From [Bacteroides] pectinophilus (GTDB lineage: Bacteria > Bacillota > Clostridia > Lachnospirales > Lachnospiraceae): a stretch of DNA of 64,000 nucleotides. The notes beneath the pieces are model-generated. The model was given only the letters and a program-made list of their open reading frames with translations, made no database searches and was not told where the DNA came from. Shown here piece after piece: positions 52,534-61,762 of this stretch. The translations under genes and the position numbers were made by a program. The stretch covers positions 759,001 to 823,000 of the forward strand of contig CP102260.1 in assembly GCA_025146925.1 (NCBI GenBank), written 5' to 3'. Position 1 is the stretch's first letter; each line of letters starts with the position of its first letter.

Positions 52534-53322
52534 ATGAAGAAGATAAGTATTATCTTATTATTCGCAGTATTGGTCTTTTCAATGGCTGCCTGTAATGGTG
52601 GTAAGGAAAAGGCTGATAATCAGACAGAGAAACAGACGGAAAGCGTAAAGCCAACTGAAGAAGCAGAAATGGCAACGGAAGCTGTCACAGAGGTCACAAC
52701 CGAAGCTGGAAGTGAAGAGACAGAGAAAGATATTGCCGAGGTTAAAGATTCAGAAGAGAAGAATGATAAGGAAGATAACCGGTCCGCTGATAATGAAACT
52801 GCTTCAAGGCAGGAAGAAAAGCCAAAGCAGAATGACGAGCCGGAACAGAAAGCTTCAGTAAATGATAATGAGGAAGCTGGCGGAAATCAGAGTAATGCAG
52901 GTAATGGTGGTCAGACTACAGACAGTCCGAAAGACAATGTGAGCAATCCACAGCCTGCATCCGTGGCATACAGTCCACAGAATGTTGTGTCACTTGCAAC
53001 AGCAAAGTGTCAGGCAGGAGGGATGATTACCACACAGCAGAATTTACAGAACCATTTGAATGATGGAAGTATCACGCAGGAAGAGTACAATGAGTATTAT
53101 CCTTACGATGGTATGGAAGGCTCTTATTACAGTGTGTTTGTAGAGACAGACCTCAACAAAGTAAGTACCATTGATGGACAGCGGTTATCATCTGAGGATG
53201 CAATCGCAGAATATATTGCAAGTATGTTACTTTTGGAAACAGATCCGGTATTCTACATCAGTTATGATGGAGTTTACACGACAGGCGGTACAGACTATTA
53301 CGAGTTTCGATGTCACAGATAA
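52534..53322 (+). CDS. Lipoprotein with acidic, repeat-like linker
   Basis: 262 residues from ATG 52534, preceded by GAGAAGGGATG. Lipid signal peptide ISIILLFAVLVFSMAAC with the cysteine at about residue 20. Residues 25-140 are a disordered E/T/K/N-rich linker; the C-terminal 100 residues form a globular part (GMITTQQNLQNHLNDGSITQ, YPYDGMEGSYYSVFVETDLN). Likely exposed on the cell surface; partner of the large adhesin that follows. Family unknown. Confidence 0.75.
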   Translation: MKKISIILLFAVLVFSMAACNGGKEKADNQTEKQTESVKPTEEAEMATEAVTEVTTEAGSEETEKDIAEVKDSEEKNDKEDNRSADNETASRQEEKPKQNDEPEQKASVNDNEEAGGNQSNAGNGGQTTDSPKDNVSNPQPASVAYSPQNVVSLATAKCQAGGMITTQQNLQNHLNDGSITQEEYNEYYPYDGMEGSYYSVFVETDLNKVSTIDGQRLSSEDAIAEYIASMLLLETDPVFYISYDGVYTTGGTDYYEFRCHR

Positions 53323-53346
53323 ATAAAAACGAATAGAAGCAGAAGG

Positions 53347-53387
53347 AAGAAAGATGTAAGCCATAAACTTATGTCTTTCTTTTTTTA
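53347..53387 (+). terminator. Terminator with shared apex, before the adhesin gene
   Basis: AAGAAAGATGTAAG pairs with CTTATGTCTTTCTT around CCATAAA, then TTTTT. The apex TGTAAGCCATAAACTTATG recurs in the terminator after the adhesin gene. Confidence 0.8.
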
Positions 53388-53413
53388 TGCGTAAATTAAG
53401 GAGGAAAGAGCAC

Positions 53414-56400
53414 ATGAAACAGAAACTAAAGCGTTTTATGGCAGGATTTATGGCTATGCTCACACTGGTTGGAACACTCTTTACGAATGGAACAACAGCA
53501 TTTGCAGCCAGTCCGCAGGCAAATATTGCGTTCTGGAATGCGTCAGTCAAAAATTCCGGAGAAGTAAGTGAGCTGAAGCCCGGATATAATCATGGCAAGA
53601 TTCTGTATTCAATTCTTGACGGAAATTCTGCATATTGTATGAATTTCGGATTAAGAGCAGATGGCGGTCAGCTTATGAACAGCTACGATGATGCGAGCAC
53701 ATCAATGTCAGCACAGCAGAGAAAGCTTTTAAGTTACTGCCTTTATTATGGATTTAACAGTACACAAAAGGCGGCACCAAGCAACAGTCAGTGCGATGAG
53801 TATATCGCAACTCAGGCAATGGTATGGGTTATTGTAGCAGATATCTTTGGAACCGGAAGTGGTGATTCGGCAGCAAGAAAGCTCTGTAACACAGCACCAA
53901 GTCCTGATTCTTCATACAGCTATTATGAGAGACTCAGGGACAATATCAGCAGCTCCTACAATGCAACGCTTCCAAGTTTTGCATCACGCAGAACCAGTGA
54001 GGCACCAACTTATGAGTTGAAGTGGAATGAGGGAAGTCAGAGATTTGAAACAACATTATCTGACAGCAATGGTGTCTTATCAGACTTTGATTTTGGCATC
54101 AGTGGATATTCTGTTGATAAGAATGGCAACAGTATTACAATCTCTTCAACGAGCGTGAATACCACAGCTACAACTGGAACATTCACATCCAATGCTGGCA
54201 AGGTTGAGACAACATCAAGCTGTGTATTCTGGCTTACAGGAAAGAGCGGATATCAGGAGTTTATTTCTGAAAGACCGACAGCAGATCCTGTCAAAGCATA
54301 TATCAAGGTCAAGACAGAGAATATCGGATATGGTGAGCTTACAAAGACAGATGAGGCAAGCGGAGTGAAGCTTTCCGGTGCAGTCTATGGAATCTATTCT
54401 GACAGCGGATGCACAAACAGAGTACAGACCATGACAACAGATGGAAACGGATATGCAAAGTCAGCTGCACTTGTCGCAGGCACTTATTATGTAAAAGAGA
54501 TTACCGCACCAAAGGGATATGTCCTTTCCGGTACAGTTCATACACTTACTGTAAAAGCAGGACAGACAACGGGAATCTCTGCAACAGATAAAGAGCAGCT
54601 TGGAGCAATCACAATCTATAAAGAGGGTGAGGTGCTTAGCTCATGGAATGGAAGCAATTTCACTTATGAGAAAAAGAAGCTTTCCGGAGCAACCTTTAAG
54701 GTAACTGCCGGAGCAGATATCTATAAGGCAGATGGTACAAAGGTGTATAGTGCTGGCGATGTTGTGGCAGAAAGCCTTACAACAGGAACTGACGGACAGG
54801 TGGTATTATCTGACCTTCATCTTGGAACTTATGTGGTAACTGAGATTAAGAGCATTGACGGGTATACAATCAATACCACACCTCAGACAGTAGCAGTTGA
54901 GTATAAGGATCAGACTGTGACAGTACAGTATGAATCAACTACGATTGAGAATACAAGACAGAAAGCGGATGTATCTGTCGTAAAGAAGGACTCTGACACA
55001 GAGAACCCTCTTGATGGTGGCAAGTACACACTTTATGCCGGAAATGACATCAAAAACTATGCCGGACAGGTTATTGTCACAAAGGGTACAGCTCTTGAGA
55101 CAGTAACTACAGGTGAGGACGGAAAGGCAAGCTACAGCGTGGATCTGCCAATCTCTAACGGATATTATATCCAAGAGACACAGGCACCATATGCGTATAT
55201 CAGAAACAGTAAAGATGTTTACAGCTTCAATTTCAATGTATTACCTGAAACACAGGCAAAGGCATCATTCAGTCACACATTTGTAAATGACAGAACCACA
55301 GCAAAGATTCATATCTACAAGGTAGACAAGGAATCAGGCAAGGCAGTAGCCCAGGGAGATGCAAGCCTTGAAGGTGCAGTTTATGGTCTTTATGCGAGAA
55401 ATGATATCGTGCATCCGGACGGAGCAACAGGAGTCGTATTCAAGGCAGGAGACCTTGTAGCAACACTTACAACAGATAAGAATGGCGAGGCAGAGGTCAA
55501 TAACCTTTACCTTGGAAACTATTATGTGAAAGAAATCACTCCATCAGAGGGGTATCTCTTAGACGAAGAGGAGCACGATGTAGTATGCGACTATGAGGGA
55601 GACCTTGTAGCAGAGGTATCAAGAAGCACAACCTCAGCAGAGCAGGTCATCAAGCAGCCATTCCAGCTTATCAAGGTATCTGACAATGGCGATGATACTG
55701 AAGCAGGACTGCTTGCAGGTGCAGAGTTTACAGCGTATTTGAAATCATCTTTATCTGTAAAGGCAGATGGAAGTTATGACTTTGACAAGGCAACTCCGGT
55801 AGTAATCGGGGAAAACGGAGCAACAACAATCACATCCGATGATAAGGGACATGCAGTTTCCATTGCAATTCCTTATGGAACTTATGTGGTAGTTGAATCA
55901 AAGACTCCGCATAACATGAAGACAATCAAGCCATTTGAGGTAAAGATAAAGGAGAATCATCCAACAGAGCCTCAGACATGGAGAGTTTTCTTGGACAGAG
56001 AGTTTACAGCAAAGCTTCGTGTAATCAAGAAGGATTCCGATACAAAGCAGACAGTACTTGTACCAAACGCAGAGTTTAAGATCTTTAATATTGATAAGAA
56101 CGAATATGTAAAGCAGTACACAACCTATCCGTCAAAGGTAGAGCATACTTCATTCTTTACTGATGAGGACGGAGATTTAATCTTACCGGAAGCACTTAAA
56201 ATCGGTAACTACCGCATTGAGGAAGTGTCTGCACCATTTGGATATGTTGTAAATGATAAGTATGTCAACATTTCTGTTGATACTGATACAGCATTTGAGA
56301 CAGATGGTGATACAAATGATGCCATCATCACAGTGGAATATTCCGATGCCCCTGCAGTCGGAGAGCTGACTGTAGAAAAGAAGGGAGAGGTACTTGACGG

Positions 56401-58792
56401 ATTCAAGGGTGGACTTCTTGCAAGCTCATATGAGAAAGAGTTTGTTTATAAGGAAGGCTCACTTGCCGGAGCAAAATTCAAAGTTTATGCTGCCGAGGAT
56501 ATTTACACAGCAGACAACCAGAAGGATGCAGACGGAAACCGCATTAAGTATTACAGCAAGGGAGACCTTGTGACAACTCTTACAACAGGTAAGGATGGAA
56601 AGGCAACAGCTAAGAATCTTCCTCTTGGACAGTACAGAGTTGTGGAAGTGGAAGCTCCATACGGATATGTATTAAATCCGAATGAGCAGAAAGTGACATT
56701 CACATATGTGGATGATAAGACACCTGTTATCAAGGAAAGCCTTACTTTCTCAGATGACAGACAGAAGCTTGATATGTCAGTGACTAAGCTTGATGCAGAA
56801 GATAACACACCGATTGCAGGTGCAGTATTTGGTCTTTATGCAGATGAGGATATAAGGAATGTTGATGGCAGAGTTATTATCGAGAAAGGCACACTTCTTG
56901 AGAAGGCAACATCTGATGAGAATGGAAAGATTGCTTTTGTTAAGGATTATCCATTTGCAAAATATGTTGCAAGGGAGCTTGTAAAGCCAGCCGGATATGT
57001 GACAAATGAGGAAGCAGTAAACTTTGATACAAAATATCAGGGACAGGATGTTAAGACTGCTGTATATAACAGCGAGTATAAAAACACTCCTACAACCTTT
57101 GAGTTTACAAAGACAGATATCACAAGTGGTGCAGAGCTTACAGGTGCAACACTTACTGTACTTGATAAGGATGGAAATGTGGTAGACACTTGGACATCTG
57201 ATGCCAAGGAAGCACATGTGATCAAGAAACTTGTCGTAGGAGAGACTTACACACTTTGTGAGGAGTTTGCTCCATACGGATATCTGAAAGCAACCGATAT
57301 TCAGTTTACTGTAGAGGATACAGGAGATGTGCAGCATGTAGAAATGAAGGATGAGGTTCCGACTGGTTCTATCGTGATCAACAAGGATGGCGAGTTTGTA
57401 ACAGATACCACTCTTATGAAGGGACACTGGTATGATTTCATTTTCAATTACTTCAAGGACAGTCTTGCAGGAGTAACCTTTGATGTATATGCAAAAGAGG
57501 ATATCGTGAGTGCAGACGGACTTGGAAGCATTTACCATAAAGCTGGGGAAAAGGTAGCAACTATCGTAACAAACGATAAGGGCATTGCCAGAATTGATGA
57601 CCTTCCTCTTGGCAAGTATTATCTTGTAGAGACAAAGACATTAGATGGATTTGTACTTGATGATACACCGATTGATGCAGACCTTTCTTATATCGACCAG
57701 AATACAAAGGTTGTATTTGCGGGAATGGATGTAACCAATGAGAGACAGAAGGTGCAGATTACTGTCACAAAGACTGATTCAGAGACGAAGAATGCTCTTG
57801 AAGGTGCAGTATTCGGCTTATTTGCGAAAGAGGATATCGTAAATAAAGATGGAAAAGTCATTGTCAAAGCAGATACACAGATTGAGAGAGGTGTTACTGG
57901 AAAGGATGGCAAAGTAACATTTACCTCTGACCTTCCGCTTGGACAGTATTATGTCAAAGAGATTGAGGCACCAAAGGGCTATGTGAAGTCTGATAAGATT
58001 TTTGATGTGGATGCTTCATATCAGGGAGATAAGGTAAAGGTTATCGAGTTTGAGGCATCATTTGAAAATGCGCCGATCAAGGTAGAAATTTCAAAGACTG
58101 ATATCACAGGCGAGAAAGAATTACCTGGAGCAAAGCTTTCAGTTATTGATTCTGATGGAAAGCTTGTTGAGAGCTGGACATCAGAGGCAGGAAAGACTCA
58201 TATGATTGAGAGACTTCCTGTTGGAAAGTACACACTCAGAGAGGAAGCTGCACCATATGGATATAAGGTGGCAAGTGATGTAACCTTTGAAGTAAAGGAG
58301 ACAGCAGAAATCCAGAAGGTATCCATGAAGGATGAGCAGGCAGTCGGTAAGATTGTCATTGAGAAAACTGACAAAGTAACCGGAAAGCCGATCGAGGGTG
58401 TTGTATTTGAAGTAAGGGATAAGGACGGAAAGGTGCTTGATACACTCACTACTGACAAGAATGGTCATGCAGAGAGCAAGGAGCTTCCTATCTGTACTTA
58501 CAATGAGGATGGTTCATTTAAGGAAGATATCCATTATACAGTAGTTGAGACAAAAGCAGCTGATGGATATATCCTTGATGAAACAGCTCACGATGTAACT
58601 CTTCGATATGATGACAATGCACCGGAAGTTGTTGTAACAACACTTAAGCTTGTCAATGTACCGACAGAGCCTAAGCTTCCACAGACAGGTGACAATGCAA
58701 ATCCGCTTCTTTATCTTGGAATCGGTGCACTTGCACTTATTACTGGTGTCGGAGTCGGACTTCGTGGAAGAAAGAAAAAGAATAAACAGTAA
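53414..58792 (+). CDS. LPXTG adhesin: thioester domain plus about 13 SpaA-like modules
   Basis: 1792 residues from ATG 53414 behind TAAGGAGGAAAG. A signal peptide (residues 1-33, ending TTAFAA) is followed by a thioester-type adhesion domain: NSAYCMNFG supplies the cysteine and EYIATQAMVWVI the glutamine. From about residue 300, thirteen SpaA/CnaB-like modules follow, each opening with a K in VTKTDSET-like strands, a GAVFGLY core, LPLGQYYVKE and EAPKGY; lysine, glutamate and asparagine residues are placed for isopeptide bonds. The end is LPQTGDNANPLL, a hydrophobic helix and RGRKKKNKQ, a sortase anchor. It should bind host or neighbour cells covalently and may aid conjugation contact. Confidence 0.9.
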   Translation: MKQKLKRFMAGFMAMLTLVGTLFTNGTTAFAASPQANIAFWNASVKNSGEVSELKPGYNHGKILYSILDGNSAYCMNFGLRADGGQLMNSYDDASTSMSAQQRKLLSYCLYYGFNSTQKAAPSNSQCDEYIATQAMVWVIVADIFGTGSGDSAARKLCNTAPSPDSSYSYYERLRDNISSSYNATLPSFASRRTSEAPTYELKWNEGSQRFETTLSDSNGVLSDFDFGISGYSVDKNGNSITISSTSVNTTATTGTFTSNAGKVETTSSCVFWLTGKSGYQEFISERPTADPVKAYIKVKTENIGYGELTKTDEASGVKLSGAVYGIYSDSGCTNRVQTMTTDGNGYAKSAALVAGTYYVKEITAPKGYVLSGTVHTLTVKAGQTTGISATDKEQLGAITIYKEGEVLSSWNGSNFTYEKKKLSGATFKVTAGADIYKADGTKVYSAGDVVAESLTTGTDGQVVLSDLHLGTYVVTEIKSIDGYTINTTPQTVAVEYKDQTVTVQYESTTIENTRQKADVSVVKKDSDTENPLDGGKYTLYAGNDIKNYAGQVIVTKGTALETVTTGEDGKASYSVDLPISNGYYIQETQAPYAYIRNSKDVYSFNFNVLPETQAKASFSHTFVNDRTTAKIHIYKVDKESGKAVAQGDASLEGAVYGLYARNDIVHPDGATGVVFKAGDLVATLTTDKNGEAEVNNLYLGNYYVKEITPSEGYLLDEEEHDVVCDYEGDLVAEVSRSTTSAEQVIKQPFQLIKVSDNGDDTEAGLLAGAEFTAYLKSSLSVKADGSYDFDKATPVVIGENGATTITSDDKGHAVSIAIPYGTYVVVESKTPHNMKTIKPFEVKIKENHPTEPQTWRVFLDREFTAKLRVIKKDSDTKQTVLVPNAEFKIFNIDKNEYVKQYTTYPSKVEHTSFFTDEDGDLILPEALKIGNYRIEEVSAPFGYVVNDKYVNISVDTDTAFETDGDTNDAIITVEYSDAPAVGELTVEKKGEVLDGFKGGLLASSYEKEFVYKEGSLAGAKFKVYAAEDIYTADNQKDADGNRIKYYSKGDLVTTLTTGKDGKATAKNLPLGQYRVVEVEAPYGYVLNPNEQKVTFTYVDDKTPVIKESLTFSDDRQKLDMSVTKLDAEDNTPIAGAVFGLYADEDIRNVDGRVIIEKGTLLEKATSDENGKIAFVKDYPFAKYVARELVKPAGYVTNEEAVNFDTKYQGQDVKTAVYNSEYKNTPTTFEFTKTDITSGAELTGATLTVLDKDGNVVDTWTSDAKEAHVIKKLVVGETYTLCEEFAPYGYLKATDIQFTVEDTGDVQHVEMKDEVPTGSIVINKDGEFVTDTTLMKGHWYDFIFNYFKDSLAGVTFDVYAKEDIVSADGLGSIYHKAGEKVATIVTNDKGIARIDDLPLGKYYLVETKTLDGFVLDDTPIDADLSYIDQNTKVVFAGMDVTNERQKVQITVTKTDSETKNALEGAVFGLFAKEDIVNKDGKVIVKADTQIERGVTGKDGKVTFTSDLPLGQYYVKEIEAPKGYVKSDKIFDVDASYQGDKVKVIEFEASFENAPIKVEISKTDITGEKELPGAKLSVIDSDGKLVESWTSEAGKTHMIERLPVGKYTLREEAAPYGYKVASDVTFEVKETAEIQKVSMKDEQAVGKIVIEKTDKVTGKPIEGVVFEVRDKDGKVLDTLTTDKNGHAESKELPICTYNEDGSFKEDIHYTVVETKAADGYILDETAHDVTLRYDDNAPEVVVTTLKLVNVPTEPKLPQTGDNANPLLYLGIGALALITGVGVGLRGRKKKNKQ

Positions 58793-58803
58793 AAATTAAC
58801 CTT

Positions 58804-58844
58804 GCGGGGAATGTAAGCCAGTAACTTATGTTCCCCGCTTTTTT
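58804..58844 (+). terminator. Terminator after the adhesin gene
   Basis: GCGGGGAATGTAAG pairs with CTTATGTTCCCCGC around CCAGTAA, then TTTTTT. Same apex as the one before the gene. Confidence 0.85.
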
Positions 58845-58865
58845 AGATTAAGGAGGAACCGTAAT

Positions 58866-59861
58866 ATGATGAATTACGAGATTTTTAAGGAAGTAGTAAA
58901 AGAAAAGTTTATGGATTATATGCCTGAGAAGTTCAAAGGAATGGAGCTTGTGGTAGAACCCGTGGAAAAGGTGAATGTGACTCTTGATGGCATCATCTTA
59001 AGAGAAGAAGGCAGGAACATTTCGCCTACGATTTATATCAATGACATGTATAAGAAGTATCAGGACTGTGGTGATCTTGAGGAAACACTTATGGCTGCAT
59101 GTGACTTTATGGAAAGGGCATATGAGCAGGTTCCGGTTGTTGATGTGGACAGCATTATGAAGGATGCTAACGAGAAGATTGTATTCCAGCTCATCAATAC
59201 AGAGCAGAATAAGACATTTTTGGAACAGGTGCCGCACAGGGAGTTCCAGGATCTTTCTATTGTGTATAAGGTAATAATCAGTGCAGATAAGGATGCGGTG
59301 CAGAGTTCAAAAATTACAAATGAATTTGCAAAAAGACTTGGAATGAGCGAGGAACAGCTCTTTAAGTGTGCAGCGGAAAACACAAGAAGACTCTTCCCAC
59401 CTGTCGTTCGTAGCATGAATGACATTATGAAAGAAATGTTCGCAAGGGATGGGATGCCACAGGAGATCGCAGAGATGATGATAGCTGAGATTCCACCGGA
59501 GCAGACGATGTGGGTGATTTCCAATGAAAAGGGTATCAATGGTGCAGCATCCATGCTTTATGAGAATGGGCTTCATGAGCTGGCAGAGAGTTTAGAGAGT
59601 GACCTTTATATTCTCCCTTCGAGCGTGCATGAGGTTATTGCAGTATCTTCAGATATGGGAAGCCCTGAGATGCTTGCACAGATGGTAGTCGAGGTAAATA
59701 TGCAGGAGGTGTCTTTGGACGAGAGACTTTCCAATCAGGTATATCACTATGATAAGGATTTAAGAAAACTCACCCTTGCAACTGATACACCGAACAAGAG
59801 ACTTGATGGTATCGTTGCAGAACCTCCCCTTGTATATGATGCGAAGGAAAAGTCCAGATAG
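58866..59861 (+). CDS. DUF5688-like element protein
   Basis: 331 residues, ATG 58866 or 58869 behind AAGGAGGAACC. Recognisable pieces are MNYEIFKEVVKEKFMDYMPE, the SPTIYINDMYKKYQDCGDLE region, EQVPHREFQDLSIVYKVII, and the C-terminal LYILPSSVHEVIAV and YHYDKDLRKLTL. Proteins of this type are frequent on conjugative elements of gut Clostridia; function unknown. Cytoplasmic. Confidence 0.78.
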   Translation: MMNYEIFKEVVKEKFMDYMPEKFKGMELVVEPVEKVNVTLDGIILREEGRNISPTIYINDMYKKYQDCGDLEETLMAACDFMERAYEQVPVVDVDSIMKDANEKIVFQLINTEQNKTFLEQVPHREFQDLSIVYKVIISADKDAVQSSKITNEFAKRLGMSEEQLFKCAAENTRRLFPPVVRSMNDIMKEMFARDGMPQEIAEMMIAEIPPEQTMWVISNEKGINGAASMLYENGLHELAESLESDLYILPSSVHEVIAVSSDMGSPEMLAQMVVEVNMQEVSLDERLSNQVYHYDKDLRKLTLATDTPNKRLDGIVAEPPLVYDAKEKSR

Positions 59862-59870
59862 GAGGCAGTT

Positions 59871-59987
59871 ATGGAGCAGGAACTTACAATGGAAGAACTC
59901 ATTGCTCTCATAAACAGCCAGAAAGGTGACTTTGTTATCCGTGTCGAGTCTGGAGAGGAGGCGGTGTCTGATGCCAAAGAAGAATGA
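59871..59987 (+). CDS. 38-residue acidic peptide
   Basis: ATG 59871 behind ATAGGAGGCAGTT, ending TGA at 59985-59987, overlapping the RadC-like gene by 17 bases. Sequence is helical and acidic (EQELTMEELIALINSQKGDF). The strong ribosome site supports translation. Function unknown. Confidence 0.6.
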   Translation: MEQELTMEELIALINSQKGDFVIRVESGEEAVSDAKEE

Positions 59988-60510
59988 CTTCAAGCTTGAT
60001 GTGGTTTCGGTAAGACTTGTAAAGGATGCTCCGATTTATTCGGAGCACACCTTTAACAATCCGGCGGATATAGCTGCTGTCATGGGAGACTGTATGTGCC
60101 AGTTTGACAGGGAAGTAGTGTGTGTGGTCAATCTAAGGTCAGATTTAAAACCTATCAATGTGCATTTTGCAAGTGTTGGTTCTTTAAATGAGGCAATGGC
60201 ACATCCGAGAGAGCTGTTTAAATCAAGTATCCTAAGCAATGCGGCAAGCATGATGTTAATCCATTGTCATCCATCCGGGAATGTATTCCCAAGCAAGGCA
60301 GACACGATGATGACAGACCGCATGAACAAGCTGTGTGAACTGATGGGAATACCGCTCATTGACCATATCATAGTCGGTGGAGACAATCGTGAATTTTTCA
60401 GTTTCAGGGAAAAAGGCATGATTGATAATCCTAAGATTACACTAAGCACAGATTACCGGACACTTGATATCAAGTCACCGCTTGTAGCAGAGCAGGGAAA
60501 GGCAAGGTGA
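59971..60510 (+). CDS. RadC-like JAMM-domain protein
   Basis: 179 residues from ATG 59971, behind GGAGAGGAGG. The JAMM zinc motif is complete: IHCHPSGNVFPSKADTMMTD (H-x-H-P-S-G..S..D), with the preceding acid in the FKSSILSNA helix. Similar proteins are common on mobile elements and near anti-restriction genes; RadC is not shown to be a repair enzyme. Overlaps the small acidic gene upstream and lies four bases before the next gene. Confidence 0.85.
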   Translation: MPKKNDFKLDVVSVRLVKDAPIYSEHTFNNPADIAAVMGDCMCQFDREVVCVVNLRSDLKPINVHFASVGSLNEAMAHPRELFKSSILSNAASMMLIHCHPSGNVFPSKADTMMTDRMNKLCELMGIPLIDHIIVGGDNREFFSFREKGMIDNPKITLSTDYRTLDIKSPLVAEQGKAR

Positions 60511-60514
60511 AAGC

Positions 60515-61492
60515 ATGGATGGAAGATTTACGGATGAAGAGCTTGCCATAGCAAAGAGTGTTGACCTGTGTGCAGTAGCTGAAAGCCTTGGGTATACAGT
60601 AAAGAGGATTGGCAAATACCACACTTTAAAGGAGATGGATTCCATCCGTATCTATAACAGAAGCCATTGGTACAGATGGTCAAGGCAGTTTGACAAAGGC
60701 AACAATGGCGGCTCACAGATAGATTTCTTACGGGTATTTTGTGGAATGAGTGTAAAAGAGGCTGTGTTCTGGCTTTTAGATTTCGCAGGATACAGAAGGA
60801 TCGAGAAGCCTGTAAAGCAGCCTCTTGTTCATCAGGTATCGCAGAAGCAGGCAGAGGAGAGAAAGCCATTTGTCCTACCGGAACTGGCAGGAGATAATTC
60901 CTATCTTATTTCATATTTGAATCAGGAGAGAGGAATCAGCAGGACTGTCATAGATCTGTTTTTAAAAGATGGACTGATTTATGAGAGCAGGCATTACCAC
61001 AATGTTGTTTTCAAAGGAAATGATAAAAATGGAGTGACAAGATTTGCAAGTATGCGGGGAGTGTTTGATAAGCAGGGCAAGCCATTCAAGTGTGATGTCA
61101 CAGGAAATGATAAGAACTATGGATTTAATGTGGTAAATGTTAACAGTACAGAGCTTGTAGTATTTGAGGCAGCAATCGACCTTATGAGTTATGTCGATAT
61201 CTTCGCGGATTATGAATCAAATAAGCTGGCACTTGGTATGCTTGCAGATGCACCACTTGAGACATTTCTTCGGGAACATCCGCAGATTACTTCCATCCGG
61301 TTCTGCCTTGATGGAGATGAGCCGGGGAGAAAAGCAGCAGCTGAACTTATGAGAAAGTATTATGAGCTTGGATATGAGGTAGAAGACTGTCCGCCACCTG
61401 CCGGATATAAGGATTACAACGAGTGGCTTGTAGCGGCAAAGCTTAATCTGAACAGGATGAATAAGCGAGCAGATGAACCAGTCAGGGCATGA
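60515..61492 (+). CDS. DUF3991 / Toprim-domain protein
   Basis: 325 residues. An N-terminal DUF3991-type region (VDLCAVAESLGYTVKRIGKY, YRWSRQFDKGNNGGSQIDFL, VKEAVFWLLDFAGY) is followed by a Toprim fold with VVFEAAIDLMSYV (glutamate) and RFCLDGDEPGRKAA (DxD). It resembles small primase-like proteins of conjugative elements, possibly priming the transferred strand. Start at ATG 60515. Confidence 0.85.
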   Translation: MDGRFTDEELAIAKSVDLCAVAESLGYTVKRIGKYHTLKEMDSIRIYNRSHWYRWSRQFDKGNNGGSQIDFLRVFCGMSVKEAVFWLLDFAGYRRIEKPVKQPLVHQVSQKQAEERKPFVLPELAGDNSYLISYLNQERGISRTVIDLFLKDGLIYESRHYHNVVFKGNDKNGVTRFASMRGVFDKQGKPFKCDVTGNDKNYGFNVVNVNSTELVVFEAAIDLMSYVDIFADYESNKLALGMLADAPLETFLREHPQITSIRFCLDGDEPGRKAAAELMRKYYELGYEVEDCPPPAGYKDYNEWLVAAKLNLNRMNKRADEPVRA

Positions 61493-61510
61493 GAAACCGG
61501 ATTTTGATGT

Positions 61511-61595
61511 GTGGGGGCAGAAAGCGCCCCCAAAACAGCAAAGTGGGGGCAGAAAGCGCCCCCAAAATGTCAAAGTGGGGGCAAAAAGTGCCCCC
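61511..61595. repeat. 32-bp-period hairpin array, left three copies
   Basis: Copies at 61511-61531, 61543-61563 and 61575-61595: GTGGGGGCAGAAAGCGCCCC plus C (last copy with AAAAAGTG). Each is a GGGGGC/GCCCCC stem with a 7-nt loop, separated by 11-base linkers AAAA-nnn-CAAA. The array is continued beyond the IS3 insertion. Candidate roles: centromere for ParR, origin, or a set of terminators. Confidence 0.88.
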
Positions 61596-61762
61596 GCAAT
61601 TTGGACACGACAAAATCCGGTGCACTAGTCAACATATTTTGGACACAAAATTATAAAAATTATTCAGTTACAGCGTAAGGTTGTACAAGCCGTACGCCAT
61701 CCTTGACATCGCTCCCGAAAACGCTGGTCGGCTTTCACCGACGGTATGAACTCATGAACAGA

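Noticed and set aside
56777-57538. Long reverse-strand frame inside the adhesin gene
   Set aside because: It is a shadow of the repeated, codon-biased adhesin modules, rich in C, I and K without any recognisable domain or ribosome site.
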